A stretch of 64,000 nucleotides of DNA from Peribacillus frigoritolerans. GTDB taxonomy: Bacteria; Bacillota; Bacilli; Bacillales; DSM-1321. Location: contig NZ_CP158190.1 in NCBI RefSeq assembly GCF_040250305.1, forward strand, positions 5,054,001-5,118,000, given 5' to 3'. The notes beneath the pieces were generated by a model, which searched no databases, was not told the DNA's origin, and was given only the letters and a program-made list of their open reading frames with translations. This document shows, piece by piece, positions 35,910 to 45,750 of the stretch. The stretch's first letter is position 1. Every line of letters starts with the position of its first letter. The translations under genes and the position numbers were made by a program.

Positions 35910-37204
35910 TTGATGTCCTCTCCTTCAACTCTGTATGTGCTTTTCACTTCTCTTACCATATTGTAATCATTTAATTTCTGTATTATTTGCTCAAATGCAG
36001 CCTTTGTGGCAGTGTGCGTAACCAATACAATTTCGGAAGATTCCTTTTCATCCAGAGGCAATTGAAGGATTTTATCGAATCCTACTCCATGCTCTGCAAA
36101 TAAATTCGTGATTCTGGCTAAAACGCCAACTTCATCCTGAACATGTAATCGAATGAAGAACTTAGCGAAAATCTCAGTGGCATCTTTTAATTGTTTCGGG
36201 TACTGAGGTGAAACGGCACTGCGGCCATTTACGCCCAGCCTCATATTCTTGATGACCGTCACCATATCCGAAACGACTGCAGTCGCAGTAGGAAGACTGC
36301 CGGCGCCTGGTCCGTAAAACATCGTTTCCCCTACTGCTTCCCCATAAACGTATACAGCATTATACTCATTATTTACCGATGCTAACGGATGTGCTTCCGG
36401 AAGAAGTGCAGGCTGGACACTTACTTCGACCCTATCCCCTGCCCTGGAAGCGACGCCGATCAATTTCATTGTATATCCAAGCTTCTTACTATATCTCAAA
36501 TCCTCTTCGGATATCTCGGTAATGCCCTGTACCTCAACATCATTCAAACCAATGTTCATTGAGAACCCGAGTGTTGATAGGATCGCCATTTTACGGGCCG
36601 CATCCAATCCGCCTACATCGGCTGTCGGATCGGCTTCAGCAAATCCCAGCTCCTGAGCTTCCTTCAATACGTCATCATAAGCTCTGCCTTCCTTGCTCAT
36701 TTTCGTTAAAATGAAGTTTGTCGTTCCATTGACGATTCCCATCATTTTCGTGATGCGGTCAGAAGATAATCCATCGACAAGACCGCGTAATATCGGAATT
36801 CCCCCTGCAACACTTGCTTCATAGAACAAATCACATTGATTCTCCGTGGCCAATTCCAGCAGTTCCGGTCCATATAAAGCCATTAGGTCTTTATTGGCCG
36901 TAACGATATGCTTTTTATTTTTTATAGCTTCTATCAGATAACTGCGTGTTTCTTCGATTCCACCCATCACTTCTATTACAACATCAATCTCGGGATTCGA
37001 AAGGATATCCTCAGGATTGTCAGTTAACATTCCTTTATCGACCTCGACAAGCCGCTCCTTCGTCGTGTCTTTGACTAGTATCTTCTTAACGGATATGGAA
37101 CAGCCCACTTGATGCATGAGCTTGTCCTGATGGCTTTCAATGATTTGTACGACTCCTGATCCGACTGTACCTAACCCCAATAAACCGATCGAGATGGCTT
37201 TCAT
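35906..37204 (-). CDS. hom: Homoserine dehydrogenase with C-terminal ACT domain
   Basis: A 432-aa enzyme reducing aspartate semialdehyde to homoserine. The NAD(P) motif is [18 protein letters not shown]. The catalytic domain includes [35 protein letters not shown] and [18 protein letters not shown]. The C-terminal ACT domain ([23 protein letters not shown]) fits threonine feedback control. ATG at 37204 has AAGGGGG about 9 bases upstream; 21 in-frame upstream codons were removed. First gene of the operon; no T-box leader was recognised upstream. Confidence 0.95.
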   Translation of the reverse strand: MKAISIGLLGLGTVGSGVVQIIESHQDKLMHQVGCSISVKKILVKDTTKERLVEVDKGMLTDNPEDILSNPEIDVVIEVMGGIEETRSYLIEAIKNKKHIVTANKDLMALYGPELLELATENQCDLFYEASVAGGIPILRGLVDGLSSDRITKMMGIVNGTTNFILTKMSKEGRAYDDVLKEAQELGFAEADPTADVGGLDAARKMAILSTLGFSMNIGLNDVEVQGITEISEEDLRYSKKLGYTMKLIGVASRAGDRVEVSVQPALLPEAHPLASVNNEYNAVYVYGEAVGETMFYGPGAGSLPTATAVVSDMVTVIKNMRLGVNGRSAVSPQYPKQLKDATEIFAKFFIRLHVQDEVGVLARITNLFAEHGVGFDKILQLPLDEKESSEIVLVTHTATKAAFEQIIQKLNDYNMVREVKSTYRVEGEDIK

Positions 37205-37394
37205 AATTTGGTTCCCCCTTAAAAACTGTTTGTCTGAAGAAAACATTTGTATTTGTATAGTAGACATTATAAGTTTAATTCATATAATTATCAATAGTTA
37301 GAAAAGATGGATGCACGAACTTTTTTCGTCCATCCCTTGAACGAGTAAGAACGGGTAAAGCTGATTTTTTTATGGGAAACCATTTTGATGATTA

Positions 37395-38309
37395 TTATTT
37401 AACGCTCTTCAATGAATCATTTGTACCCATTACAATATGTGGTTTTTGCACGGGATCCATCCATTTCAGTAAACTGAGGACATTCTTTTCAGCTGTGGCT
37501 GTACATCCCGCCGTCGGCTTTGTATCTCCTCTCCATACATGAAGAAAGATTGCACTGCCTTTTCCTTTTATGATGGGATTCGTATTATAATTGATGACCG
37601 CGCCATACTTATAGAGTTCATGATTCATCCTTTCGAAAGACTTCCATTTAACTGCAGGATTTCCTTTATAGGTTTTCCACTTGTTATAATCCTTGGATGT
37701 CTGATCATCAATCCAGTAGTCATATTTGGTCGTTTTCTTATAACTCATTTTCATTCCGGCTGGCTTCGTTCCACTTCCAAAGGACGTACCGAATGAATAA
37801 ATTCCAACCGGGGATTTTCCATCACCCTCTTTTTTGCTCTTCGTGAAGCCGTTCTTCCCAATGACACCCTCCATCTTCTTCAATGCCCGGCGCCATTCCC
37901 CTTGTTTCTTTTCATACGTTTGGATCGTGACCTTTGTATCACTCATCACTTTTCCTGTCACCGATACAACTTGGTTAACGCCTTTTCTACTATCGAATTT
38001 CTTTAGAAGGGCTTTTTCACTGGTACCGAAAACCTCTTTAGCATCTGCCACATTGATATATGCTGTCTTTTTAGAGTGACAGACCTTATACCAGTTCCCA
38101 GTTCTTCCACTTGTCGATAATTCTTTGTTTTTCTTATAAGTTATTAATGTTTTGCTTGCAGCCGACGCTTTTTCCTTCACATCCGCAGCAGACTTCATGA
38201 CAATCTTGAATTGATTTGCTTCGCAACTTGTTTTCGTTTCAGCTTTTGCAAGATTTGTCATTTGGATGATTAAAAGGGCTAAAAGGGCGGCCATCATCAA
38301 TCTTTTCAT
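37395..38309 (-). CDS. Secreted L,D-transpeptidase family protein
   Basis: A 304-aa exported protein. The signal peptide is MKRLMMAALLALLIIQMTN with likely cleavage after AKA. An SH3-like region follows (VKEKASAASKTLITYKKNKEL...GNWYKVCHSKKTAYI), then a YkuD-type catalytic domain ending AIFLHVWRGDTKPTAGCTAT, with catalytic His and Cys but TAGC in place of the usual SHGC. Such enzymes form or edit 3-3 or other peptide links in peptidoglycan. It is monocistronic, downstream of yutH in the same direction. Confidence 0.85.
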   Translation of the reverse strand: MKRLMMAALLALLIIQMTNLAKAETKTSCEANQFKIVMKSAADVKEKASAASKTLITYKKNKELSTSGRTGNWYKVCHSKKTAYINVADAKEVFGTSEKALLKKFDSRKGVNQVVSVTGKVMSDTKVTIQTYEKKQGEWRRALKKMEGVIGKNGFTKSKKEGDGKSPVGIYSFGTSFGSGTKPAGMKMSYKKTTKYDYWIDDQTSKDYNKWKTYKGNPAVKWKSFERMNHELYKYGAVINYNTNPIIKGKGSAIFLHVWRGDTKPTAGCTATAEKNVLSLLKWMDPVQKPHIVMGTNDSLKSVK

Positions 38310-38414
38310 GGTCCCATCCTTCCATAGCGATTAAATATCTAATTATTCTAAAAAATCTTGTTATCATCATAACATAGTAAGTTAGGATGAATCATATTTC
38401 TTTCCCGTTTTTAT

Positions 38415-39416
38415 CTAAATCCAGTCAATTTTAGGCAAATCATATTGCTTGGCCGGGACCTCTGCCAATTCATAAAAATGTTTGAGGAAGGATTCATATT
38501 GTTGGGAGGATTTCGTTATTGAAGATATTTTATCCTCCAACTCATTCGACCTTGATTCCGTCGTTTTTGAAAAATACTCTTCCACAGTTTCAAAATAATG
38601 AATGGGAAACAGCATCCTCGAATATAACAACCGGGCTGAAAAGCTGGAGAAATGTTCTATGGATTGATATTCGTGAAAGAATTGGCCGATGCCCCGTTGA
38701 TGGGTATGAACATTTTGAAAATAGTGTTCCCTCACCCATTCCGCGACATCCCTGGTTCCGTGGTCGAATACCCAATCGAACGGATTTTTCATCCACTTAT
38801 TGCTTTTCCAGGTATCATGTAAAAAACGTTCATAACAAACCGTTCCACTATCGACAATTTGCGGGGTATCATCAATTTCCGTGTCGACTAAATATTGAAT
38901 CGCATTTTCACCTAGGACCATATAATAGGGAAAGGTTTCTATGAATAATTTTTCAAACTGGTTATCAGGATGGGCGTTGAGCTTATCCCGCCAAATCTTT
39001 TCTAACTGATCGATCCTTTGTTCCCAGAGTTCTTTCCATTTTCCGATCCTTGAGCATGTTCGAATCGTTTCATTAATATTTCTCCCCCGCTGATGAAATC
39101 TTGCCAGACGTCGTCCTGGGTTGAAATTTTTCGGACCTTCCAATGCCTGATTGGCAAGAAGGATGAATAATTGTTCATCCGCTTCCGAAACATAACTTCC
39201 ATGATTGGCAAGGACAAAGGCGGATACGTGACGATCTCCTTGAGAAATCAGATGTTGAGACATTTTATACCGTTCCACTAATTCCTCCTGCTCCATATTT
39301 TCAATGGGAACGATGCTGTAAACCATATTTCCTGAACGGAAGCTTGGAAACCTGCTATTGGCTTCTTCAAGCTCCACCTTTATGCCATAATTATTAAAAA
39401 TGATTTCTTCTATCAT
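38415..39416 (-). CDS. yutH: YutH-like spore coat-associated protein
   Basis: A 333-aa protein of the CotS/YutH group with an aminoglycoside-phosphotransferase-like fold: GRRLARFHQRGRNI, then TVCYERFLHDTWKSNKWMKNPFDWVFDHGTRDVAEWVREHYF where kinases have their Asp-containing catalytic and metal loops. In B. subtilis YutH is a spore coat protein. ATG at 39416 is used; the GGGGG site lies about 4 to 8 bases upstream. Confidence 0.85.
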   Translation of the reverse strand: MIEEIIFNNYGIKVELEEANSRFPSFRSGNMVYSIVPIENMEQEELVERYKMSQHLISQGDRHVSAFVLANHGSYVSEADEQLFILLANQALEGPKNFNPGRRLARFHQRGRNINETIRTCSRIGKWKELWEQRIDQLEKIWRDKLNAHPDNQFEKLFIETFPYYMVLGENAIQYLVDTEIDDTPQIVDSGTVCYERFLHDTWKSNKWMKNPFDWVFDHGTRDVAEWVREHYFQNVHTHQRGIGQFFHEYQSIEHFSSFSARLLYSRMLFPIHYFETVEEYFSKTTESRSNELEDKISSITKSSQQYESFLKHFYELAEVPAKQYDLPKIDWI

Positions 39417-39622
39417 GGAATGGCCCCCTTCATCAAATGGATATAATAGAAATATTGGACATCATATACTTATATATATGTGGAATAACCCGTTTTCTGA
39501 ATGATTATCGAAACCTTATTAGAAATTCGGATCAAAACATCCTTCATGGGTTTTCATTTTAATTAGATCAAACTACCTGCATTAGAACTATCCCTTTAAA
39601 ATATAGAGAAATGGGTGATGAC

Positions 39623-40120
39623 ATGGCTAATATTGAACAATCAATGTCTGAAAAAACGGCTCGAAGATGGCTAATTGAACGAGGAGTGAAATTGGAGGAT
39701 ATCGCTGAGCTTGTCATGTATTTACAATCTGGCTACCATGAAAATCTCCAAATGTCCGATTGCCTTCACAATGTCGAACGGGTCCTTTCAAAACGCGAGG
39801 TCCAAAATGCCATCCTTACCGGCATTCAGTTGGATATTCTAGCTGAGAAAAAACTGCTCGAGGAGCCTCTGCTGAGCATAATTGAAATAGATGAGGGCCT
39901 ATATGGGGTCGATGAAATATTGGCTTTTTCAATTGTGAATGTATATGGATCAATCGGCTTTACCAATTATGGTTTCATCGATAAACAAAAGCCGGGGATC
40001 TTAAAATATCTAAACGATAAAAGCACTGGTAAGGTGAACACCTTTTTAGATGATATCGTTGGGGCGATTGCAGCTGCCGCTTCAAGCCGGCTTGCCCATA
40101 GAACCGAAAATGCAGAATAA
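39623..40120 (+). CDS. yutG: Phosphatidylglycerophosphatase A-related protein (YutG)
   Basis: About 165 aa, of the PgpA family, soluble variant. The segments ARRWLIERGVKLEDIAELVMYLQSGYHENL and SKREVQNAILTGIQLDILAEK are family features, and VDEILAFSIVNVYGSIGFTNYGFIDK matches the conserved C-terminal block. The transmembrane helices of E. coli PgpA are absent, so phosphatase activity on phosphatidylglycerophosphate is uncertain. ATG at 39623 has GGGTGAT about 4 to 8 bases upstream. It converges with yutF. Confidence 0.83.
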   Translation: MANIEQSMSEKTARRWLIERGVKLEDIAELVMYLQSGYHENLQMSDCLHNVERVLSKREVQNAILTGIQLDILAEKKLLEEPLLSIIEIDEGLYGVDEILAFSIVNVYGSIGFTNYGFIDKQKPGILKYLNDKSTGKVNTFLDDIVGAIAAAASSRLAHRTENAE

Positions 40121-40130
40121 AACGACATGA

Positions 40131-40168
40131 AAAAAAACAGGCCTGCAATCGCAGGCCTGTTTTTTTTC
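40131..40168. terminator. Bidirectional terminator, yutG / yutF
   Basis: ACAGGCCTGC and GCAGGCCTGT form a perfect 10-bp stem with an AATC loop, flanked by seven A and eight T residues. Confidence 0.92.
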
Positions 40169-40934
40169 ATTCGAAACGCCATAAGTCGAGAGTGTCCACC
40201 ACATGCGTAGGCTGCTCCTTATATTGCTTTAGGCGTTCTTTTGTCGTCACGCCAGTATGTACAAGCAGTGTATCGATCCCTGCATTAATGCCGGCAAGGA
40301 TATCCGTATCATAGTTATCGCCAACCATGATTGTCTCTTCTTTAGGTACCCCTAATACTCTTAGTGCTTGCTCCACTATGACGGATTCAGGTTTTCCAAT
40401 GAAAATCGGCTGTACCTGAGTCGAAACGGAAACAACGGAGGTCAAGGAACCATTCCCAGGCAAAAGGCCTTGCTCAGTAGGAATGGCAATATCACCATTG
40501 GTCGAAATGAAAACAGCACCATTTCTAACAGCAAGACAGGCTTTTGACAACTTTTCATAATTGACGCCGCGATCGATGCCCATTACCAGAAAATCTGGAT
40601 GCTCTTCGACAAGCTTCATTCCTTTTTCCTTAAGAGCCTCGATGATGCCTTCTTCACCCACCACATAGACCGATGCATCCTTCTTTTGTTCGGCTATGTA
40701 ATTGGCAGTGGCCATGCTTGTCGTGAAAACCTGTTCATCCTCTGTTGAGATGCCGATGCTTCTTAACTTATCCGCTACTTGTGCCGGAGTCCGGGATGAA
40801 TTATTGGTGACGAATAAATAAGGGATATCCCTTTTCCTTAGGTCATTAATAAACCCTGCCGCTTCCGCAATTTGTTCAGTTCCGCGATACATGGTGCCAT
40901 CTAAGTCAATTAAATATCCTTTATACGACTTCAT
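40167..40934 (-). CDS. yutF: HAD-IIA family sugar/nucleotide phosphatase (YutF, NagD-like)
   Basis: A 255-aa HAD phosphatase with a type IIA cap. Motif I is YLIDLDGTMYRG, motif II is LFVTNNSSRTP, Lys in IGKPESVIVEQAL, and motif IV is IMVGDNYDTDILAGINAGI. The natural substrate is not known; relatives act on nucleotides and sugar phosphates. It starts 23 bases after yutE and is probably co-transcribed. Confidence 0.9.
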   Translation of the reverse strand: MKSYKGYLIDLDGTMYRGTEQIAEAAGFINDLRKRDIPYLFVTNNSSRTPAQVADKLRSIGISTEDEQVFTTSMATANYIAEQKKDASVYVVGEEGIIEALKEKGMKLVEEHPDFLVMGIDRGVNYEKLSKACLAVRNGAVFISTNGDIAIPTEQGLLPGNGSLTSVVSVSTQVQPIFIGKPESVIVEQALRVLGVPKEETIMVGDNYDTDILAGINAGIDTLLVHTGVTTKERLKQYKEQPTHVVDTLDLWRFE

Positions 40935-40957
40935 TTGAATTCGCCTTCCTAACGCTG

Positions 40958-41395
40958 CTAGTTTTTAAAAGCTGATACAGGTCCCAATTCATTTGTTAAA
41001 TAGTTCCTCACCAAATCAGGGAATTGCTTGAATGCCTCGATATTTTCCGAAAATACGGCATGCAGTTCTTTGTGATTCACTTCAATGAAGTCTTGAACCA
41101 GCATTTTCCTTAATGGCAAAACCTTTTTGAATTGTATCGCTTTTTCTTCTGAAATCACTTTTTCATCTTGAAGGATATCGATAATATCTTCATAACTTCC
41201 TGGATCACGCATAATGAAACCATCAATTACCGCATTTCCTACATCCAACACGGAATCGATGGAAGTTTGTATCAGCCTTTCTGCGATAAGTTCCGAAAGG
41301 TCTCCATCCCAATTATCATGCCCTTCAAAAAGTCCAAGCTGCTTTTCAAGAAAACCTAATATTTGTTCAATTTTTTGGCGGTCTACAAAGTACAT
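40958..41395 (-). CDS. yutE: YutE-like DUF86 (HepT-fold) protein
   Basis: A 145-aa all-helical DUF86 protein. LAERLIQTSIDSVLDVGNAVIDGF is the conserved helix pair. The HepT RNase motif R-x4-H-x-Y should fall in LPLRKMLVQDFIEV; here Gln and Phe replace His and Tyr, so ribonuclease activity of the HepT type is unlikely. No MntA-type nucleotidyltransferase partner is adjacent. It is probably a housekeeping YutE protein of unknown function. Confidence 0.82.
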   Translation of the reverse strand: MYFVDRQKIEQILGFLEKQLGLFEGHDNWDGDLSELIAERLIQTSIDSVLDVGNAVIDGFIMRDPGSYEDIIDILQDEKVISEEKAIQFKKVLPLRKMLVQDFIEVNHKELHAVFSENIEAFKQFPDLVRNYLTNELGPVSAFKN

Positions 41396-41822
41396 TATTT
41401 CCAGATCCTTTCTGATCTAAGATGATATAGGGAATCATTGGTTGAATGATCGGCATAGGTAAAACCCTGTGCCGAACCAACCTTATTCATTGATAATACC
41501 ATAGCTTCTCCCTTCCTCTCAATTCCTTCAACCACAACCATTGCACCATCCAATTACTAACAGGAGCGCTGACTTACACATTGCCTTTTCTACAGGGGGG
41601 CATTTTTCGACGTCCACTCCAAGAAAACCAATTCATGATCCCATTTATATTCTTAACCATTTTCATTTAATCGATGAACGCAATGATTGCTGGAGATTCA
41701 TAAAGCATCATGAGGAGGGATTAATTTCTCCAGCCAGCAGACCAGAAAAATGTCTGTTCCCCTATTGAAGTCACTTTGTTATGATGGAACTACAAATGTG
41801 AAGATAAGAAGGGAATGAGACT
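41396..41822. other. Intergenic region between yutE and a DUF3055 gene
   Basis: This 427-bp divergent gap has no supported gene. A frame at 41541-41768 (75 aa) has a TTG start without a ribosome site and no family resemblance. A structured element at 41440-41482 pairs GGTTG, GGCATAGG and their complements in an interrupted hairpin without a T-tract. Confidence 0.5.
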
Positions 41823-42089
41823 ATGGAAGATCGTTTTTATTTATACAATGACGTCGTTGATTCAAAAACCCGGTTCATAAGCTTCATGGGAGAGGAATCG
41901 AGATTCGATCTGGCCATTACGACTACCGATCGGTTTTATGGAAAGAAGCTTGTTTTGAATATGCAGAGTAACCGTTTTGCGATAATTGGGCCTGATGATT
42001 TAGAAGAGGAAGGCTATCTTGAGCATGCCTTTCAGTTGTCAGAAGCGGAAGCCGAGGAACTACGTCACTTTTTAATGGAAATCGTCTGA
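41823..42089 (+). CDS. DUF3055 family protein
   Basis: An 88-aa soluble protein matching the DUF3055 (SAV0927-like) family: MEDRFYLYNDVVDSKTRFISF, ESRFDLAITTTDRFYGKKLVLNMQ, and an acidic C-terminus with SEAEAEELRHFL. Function unknown. AAGGGAATGAG lies just before the ATG. Confidence 0.82.
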   Translation: MEDRFYLYNDVVDSKTRFISFMGEESRFDLAITTTDRFYGKKLVLNMQSNRFAIIGPDDLEEEGYLEHAFQLSEAEAEELRHFLMEIV

Positions 42090-42161
42090 GTGCTGAAGTT
42101 TTTTATCTTAAACGGGAAAACCTACTGAATGTAAGATCGATTACATGAGGGGGGGATTATC

Positions 42162-42449
42162 TTGGACAAAGAAGAATACCACGATTTTTCCAATGTCGAA
42201 AAACAGAGGGATTATTTAATTCCTGAAGAATTTCCCGAAGGACCTTTTGGATCACCCATTGCAAAAGATGCACCAGTCCAGAATAAAAACACACCGTGGC
42301 AGGAAGGGCAACGATATCAAAGTGCCTTCAATTATGAAAATAAATCGTTGCACGAAGGCTTACCTCGACAATATCCTGGTGCTCATCCGACACATGATGA
42401 TCCAGAAAAAGATGAACAGCCTCCATATAAAGGATATGGTAACTCTTAA
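42162..42449 (+). CDS. Hypothetical small acidic, Pro-rich cytosolic protein
   Basis: A 95-aa hydrophilic protein with no clear fold: DYLIPEEFPEGPFGSPI, NKNTPWQEGQRYQSAFNYENK and PPYKGYGNS at the C-terminus. It is probably intrinsically disordered. The start is TTG at 42162 with GAGGGGGG about 7 bases upstream, which makes translation convincing. Similar proteins are annotated as 'cytosolic protein' near yutD/yutC in bacilli; no function is known. Confidence 0.75.
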   Translation: MDKEEYHDFSNVEKQRDYLIPEEFPEGPFGSPIAKDAPVQNKNTPWQEGQRYQSAFNYENKSLHEGLPRQYPGAHPTHDDPEKDEQPPYKGYGNS

Positions 42450-42479
42450 CATGGAAGGCCAGAGTAGATTCTGGCCTTT

Positions 42480-42755
42480 TTATTTCTTTACTTTCTTCAC
42501 GACGAAATAAGGACAGCCAAAATTGCAGTATTCATATAAATATTCACTAAGCGTGCTTATTTTCGTATCGAAGGTCGCTTTCTGATTGGAATCATCAAAA
42601 AATCCACGCAGCCTCAATTGCCCGTAACCCCAATCCCCCACTATATAATCATACTTCGTTAAAATCTCACTGTATCTGGCTTTAAACGCTTCTTCGTTAT
42701 AGCCTTCCCTTTCATCCTCAATTATTTCATAGGTCATGTTATTGATGTTAATCAT
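42480..42755 (-). CDS. yutD: YutD-like protein
   Basis: A 91-aa protein matching YutD (DUF1027): YEIIEDEREGYNEEAFKARYSE, YDYIVGDWGYGQLRLRGFFDD, and a C-terminal YCNFGCPYFVVKK with a Cys pair. The function is unknown. ATG at 42755 was chosen because AGGTG lies 6 bases upstream; GTG three codons earlier overlaps that site. Confidence 0.87.
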   Translation of the reverse strand: MININNMTYEIIEDEREGYNEEAFKARYSEILTKYDYIVGDWGYGQLRLRGFFDDSNQKATFDTKISTLSEYLYEYCNFGCPYFVVKKVKK

Positions 42756-42868
42756 TGTTTTCACCTCTCATATATACATTCCTTCTTTAAATTATAACTG
42801 ATTCCCCATCAATTACTAAGCGAAAAATAGAGAAATATGTTCATCCTAAAGTTACGGGGGTGTTATTG

Positions 42869-43531
42869 ATGAAAAAAACGATAATAACGATAGGTTTAAG
42901 CTCGATTATTGCACTAACTGGATGTGCTGATAATGAAGATGATCAGGGGCTCGGTGCAAAAAACAATGCAGGCAACCCAACAAACGTAAATAATCCAACT
43001 CAATATTATGATGAGGATTATCGTAATAATGACAACAAAAGTGATGATTTTGGATTTACCCGCACCAATAGTGCAACCATTGACGGCCGTAACATTTCCA
43101 ACAAAGCTGCTTCCATTGACCGTGAACAACTTTCTGATGTCATTTCTAAATTGAGTGTTCAGATTCCAAATGTCAATGACGCCGCTACACTCGTTACTGA
43201 TGAGGAAGTACTTGTCGTATATGATACCAATAACAAGGATCGGACGGAAACCGCCGACCAAGTTAAACGAACTGCCATGTCCGTCGTGCCTCGCTACTAT
43301 CATGTCTACGTCAGTGATGATTATCAAAACCTTGCCCAAGATGTCGAGAATTTCGCTACAGTGAAATCCGGCAGCAAAGGTATTGACTATACGATCGAAC
43401 AAACGATCAAAAGAATGCTGAAATCGCCTCAAGGGTACAAAATGAGTGACGCAGAAAATGAAAATGGAGAAATGGTTAACGATAAAAGAGATCATCATGA
43501 TAACATCCATCAAAAAATGGATAACCGTTGA
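42869..43531 (+). CDS. yutC: YhcN/YlaJ-family sporulation lipoprotein (YutC)
   Basis: A 220-aa lipoprotein. The signal peptide MKKTIITIGLSSIIALTGC has a lipobox with lipidated C19. An Asn/Asp-rich linker follows, then the YhcN/YlaJ domain (DREQLSDVISKLSVQIPNVNDAATLVTDEEVLVVYD) and a His/Asp-rich tail. The family is found in spores and may affect germination. ATG at 42869 has GGGGGTG about 6 bases upstream. Confidence 0.88.
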   Translation: MKKTIITIGLSSIIALTGCADNEDDQGLGAKNNAGNPTNVNNPTQYYDEDYRNNDNKSDDFGFTRTNSATIDGRNISNKAASIDREQLSDVISKLSVQIPNVNDAATLVTDEEVLVVYDTNNKDRTETADQVKRTAMSVVPRYYHVYVSDDYQNLAQDVENFATVKSGSKGIDYTIEQTIKRMLKSPQGYKMSDAENENGEMVNDKRDHHDNIHQKMDNR

Positions 43532-43532
43532 A

Positions 43533-43563
43533 TAAAAAAGGACCGAATTTTTCGGTCCTTTAT
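43533..43563. terminator. Bidirectional terminator, yutC / lipA
   Basis: AAAGGACCGAA and TTCGGTCCTTT form the stem around TTT, between convergent genes. Confidence 0.88.
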
Positions 43564-43569
43564 TTCACT

Positions 43570-44484
43570 CTATTTCAATAATTCTTCACCTTTGTTTTGC
43601 TTATGTTTAGCCGCAGCATTAACCTGTTCATCCGCATGGTAGGATGAACGGACAAGCGGACCGGATTCACAATGGCTGAAGCCTTTTTCCAATGCACGTT
43701 CTTTCAGTTCGGCAAATTCCTCAGGCGTGTAGTATTTCAGCACCTTTAAATGCTTTTTAGTCGGCTGTAAATACTGGCCGATTGTCATGATATCGACATT
43801 ATTAGCCCTTAGGTCATCCATGGTCTCGAGTATTTCCTCCCGCGTTTCACCAAGACCTACCATTAAACTGGATTTTGTCGGGATTTCCGGATACAGTTCC
43901 TTTGCTCTTCTTAAAAGCTCCAAAGAACGTTCGTACTTGGCCTGAGCCCGTACACGGTCGGATAAACTTCTGACAGTCTCTATATTATGGTTCAGGATAT
44001 CTGGTTTAGCATCCATCAAAGTCTTGATATTTTCAAACACCCCGCCCATATCAGACGGTAATACTTCAATAGAAGTAAATGGATTTTTGCGACGGATTGC
44101 ACGGACTGTTTCAGCGAAAACTTCAGCGCCTCCATCCTTTAAATCATCACGGGCAACAGCTGTAATGACGACATGCTTTAAATTCATCAAAACAACGGAA
44201 TCGGCAACACGCTCAGGTTCAGCCCAGTCCAATTCATTCGGACGTCCGGTTGTAACAGCACAAAAACGGCATGCCCTTGTACAGATTTCACCTAAGATCA
44301 TGAAAGTAGCCGTTCTTCTCACTGCCCAGCATTCGTGAATATTCGGACATTTTGCCTCTTCACAGACTGTATGAAGATTTTTCTCGCGCATCATATTTTT
44401 TAAACCGAGGTAATTTTCGTTAGTATTAAGCTTTATTTTCAACCAATCTGGTTTACGAAGAATTTCTTTATTTGTAGAAGACAT
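43570..44484 (-). CDS. lipA: Lipoyl synthase
   Basis: A 304-aa radical-SAM enzyme inserting two sulfurs into octanoyl groups of lipoate-dependent proteins. The auxiliary cluster Cys set is [13 protein letters not shown] and the radical-SAM motif is CTRACRFC. The C-terminal RSSYHADE carries the conserved Ser ligand. ATG at 44484 has GGAG about 10 bases upstream. It needs Fe-S clusters from the SUF/Nfu machinery also encoded here. It is divergent from yunA. Confidence 0.95.
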   Translation of the reverse strand: MSSTNKEILRKPDWLKIKLNTNENYLGLKNMMREKNLHTVCEEAKCPNIHECWAVRRTATFMILGEICTRACRFCAVTTGRPNELDWAEPERVADSVVLMNLKHVVITAVARDDLKDGGAEVFAETVRAIRRKNPFTSIEVLPSDMGGVFENIKTLMDAKPDILNHNIETVRSLSDRVRAQAKYERSLELLRRAKELYPEIPTKSSLMVGLGETREEILETMDDLRANNVDIMTIGQYLQPTKKHLKVLKYYTPEEFAELKERALEKGFSHCESGPLVRSSYHADEQVNAAAKHKQNKGEELLK

Positions 44485-44671
44485 GAAAATGCCACTCCAT
44501 TCTATAGAAATTAACACACCCTACTTTAACAATAAAAAAGCATTTATACAAGTTATAGTTGGTTTCCCATTATTTATTTTTCATGTTTATAGCTAAATCA
44601 GCAAAACTATAAACGATGGATGGACTGATGTATTTTAATTACGGAGAATGTCATGAAAGGAGCCTGCCCCG

Positions 44672-45664
44672 TTGAAAAAATTATTCCTTCTTACGATAAC
44701 TTGTTTGTTAATTTTGAATAGTGCACCAGGCCAAGTGGCTGATGCTGCCGATACCCCAGATGCTTATCCCGGGAGAATGGAGCTATATAAAAATATGGAG
44801 GCTACTCTCCAAATCCCGTGGTATTACCTTGCTGGAGCTGATCAATATGAGCATAGCCTCAGGGCTGCACGAAGGGACTTAGAGCCGGCAAAGGGTTTAA
44901 TAGGCATCCACATCGAGCCTTCAAAGTGGAGCGGGGCCCTCAATCCTGACTTAAACGACGTGAACCCGCTCACGATCACATTTTTTGATGGATTGGGCCA
45001 GGATGGCAATGGTGATGGCAAAGCTGATATCAATAATGATACCGATCGATTGTATGCTTTTTCGAAGCATCTCCAATCTTATGGCGCAGATGAAGATAAT
45101 ATCCGGATCGGCTTGTGGGATTATTATAAACGAGATAAAGCAGTCAGCATCATTATCGGCAATGCCGAGATTTATAAGAAATATGGCCGGTTGGATTTAC
45201 ATGAAAAGGCCTTCCCTGTTCCAGTACGGACTCATTATACGTACTTGAATACATGGGGAAGCGCTCGTGGATGGGGCGGAAGGAGAATCCATGAGGGCAC
45301 TGATATTTTTGCCGATTATAGCCTTCCCGTTCGTTCCACCAGCTATGGAATCATCGAGATGAAAGGCTGGAATAAATTTGGCGGTTGGAGGATAGGGATA
45401 CGGGATTTAAATAATACCTATCATTACTTTGCCCATTTAAGCGGCTTTGCCAAAGGGTTGAAAGTCGGACAAATCGTCGAGCCCGGACAAGTCATCGGAG
45501 GTGTCGGCAGTACAGGTTACGGTCCTCCAGGAACTTCGGGAAAATTCCCACCGCATCTTCATTACGGGATGTACAAAGACAATGGAATCACAGAATGGAG
45601 CTTTGACCCTTACCCCTATTTAAGATTGTGGGAAAGGAAAGATTTAGCTAAAAAACGAAAGTGA
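44672..45664 (+). CDS. yunA: Secreted M23-family (LytM) peptidase YunA
   Basis: A 330-aa exported protein. The signal peptide (MKKLFLLTITCLLILNSAPG) is followed by a domain with a Ca2+-like acidic repeat DGNGDGKADINNDTDR, then the LytM peptidase: RIHEGTDIFADY (zinc His and Asp), FAHLSGF and PHLHYGMY (HxH). All zinc-site residues are visible, so it is probably an active peptidoglycan endopeptidase. The start is TTG at 44672, with AAAGGAG about 9 bases upstream. In B. subtilis yunA is next to lipA (yutB) and yunB. Confidence 0.9.
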   Translation: MKKLFLLTITCLLILNSAPGQVADAADTPDAYPGRMELYKNMEATLQIPWYYLAGADQYEHSLRAARRDLEPAKGLIGIHIEPSKWSGALNPDLNDVNPLTITFFDGLGQDGNGDGKADINNDTDRLYAFSKHLQSYGADEDNIRIGLWDYYKRDKAVSIIIGNAEIYKKYGRLDLHEKAFPVPVRTHYTYLNTWGSARGWGGRRIHEGTDIFADYSLPVRSTSYGIIEMKGWNKFGGWRIGIRDLNNTYHYFAHLSGFAKGLKVGQIVEPGQVIGGVGSTGYGPPGTSGKFPPHLHYGMYKDNGITEWSFDPYPYLRLWERKDLAKKRK

Positions 45665-45694
45665 GCGGCGTAAATTTTACGCTGCTTTTTTTTG
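45664..45694 (+). terminator. Terminator of yunA
   Basis: AGCGGCGTAAA and TTTTACGCTGCT form an imperfect stem followed by a T-run. Confidence 0.8.
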
Positions 45695-45750
45695 ATTTCA
45701 ACATAAACCCCTAAACTTGATGCATAGGTATTAGTAAAGGGGGCTAAAGC

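Noticed and set aside
37205..37394. Possible T-box or threonine leader upstream of hom
   Set aside because: No T-box motif (AGGGTGGNACCGCG type) and no antiterminator pairing were seen in the short upstream region.
41541..41768. A 75-aa plus-strand reading frame in the yutE/DUF3055 gap
   Set aside because: TTG start without a ribosome site, unusual His/Pro/Phe-rich composition and no recognisable family. Treated as non-coding.
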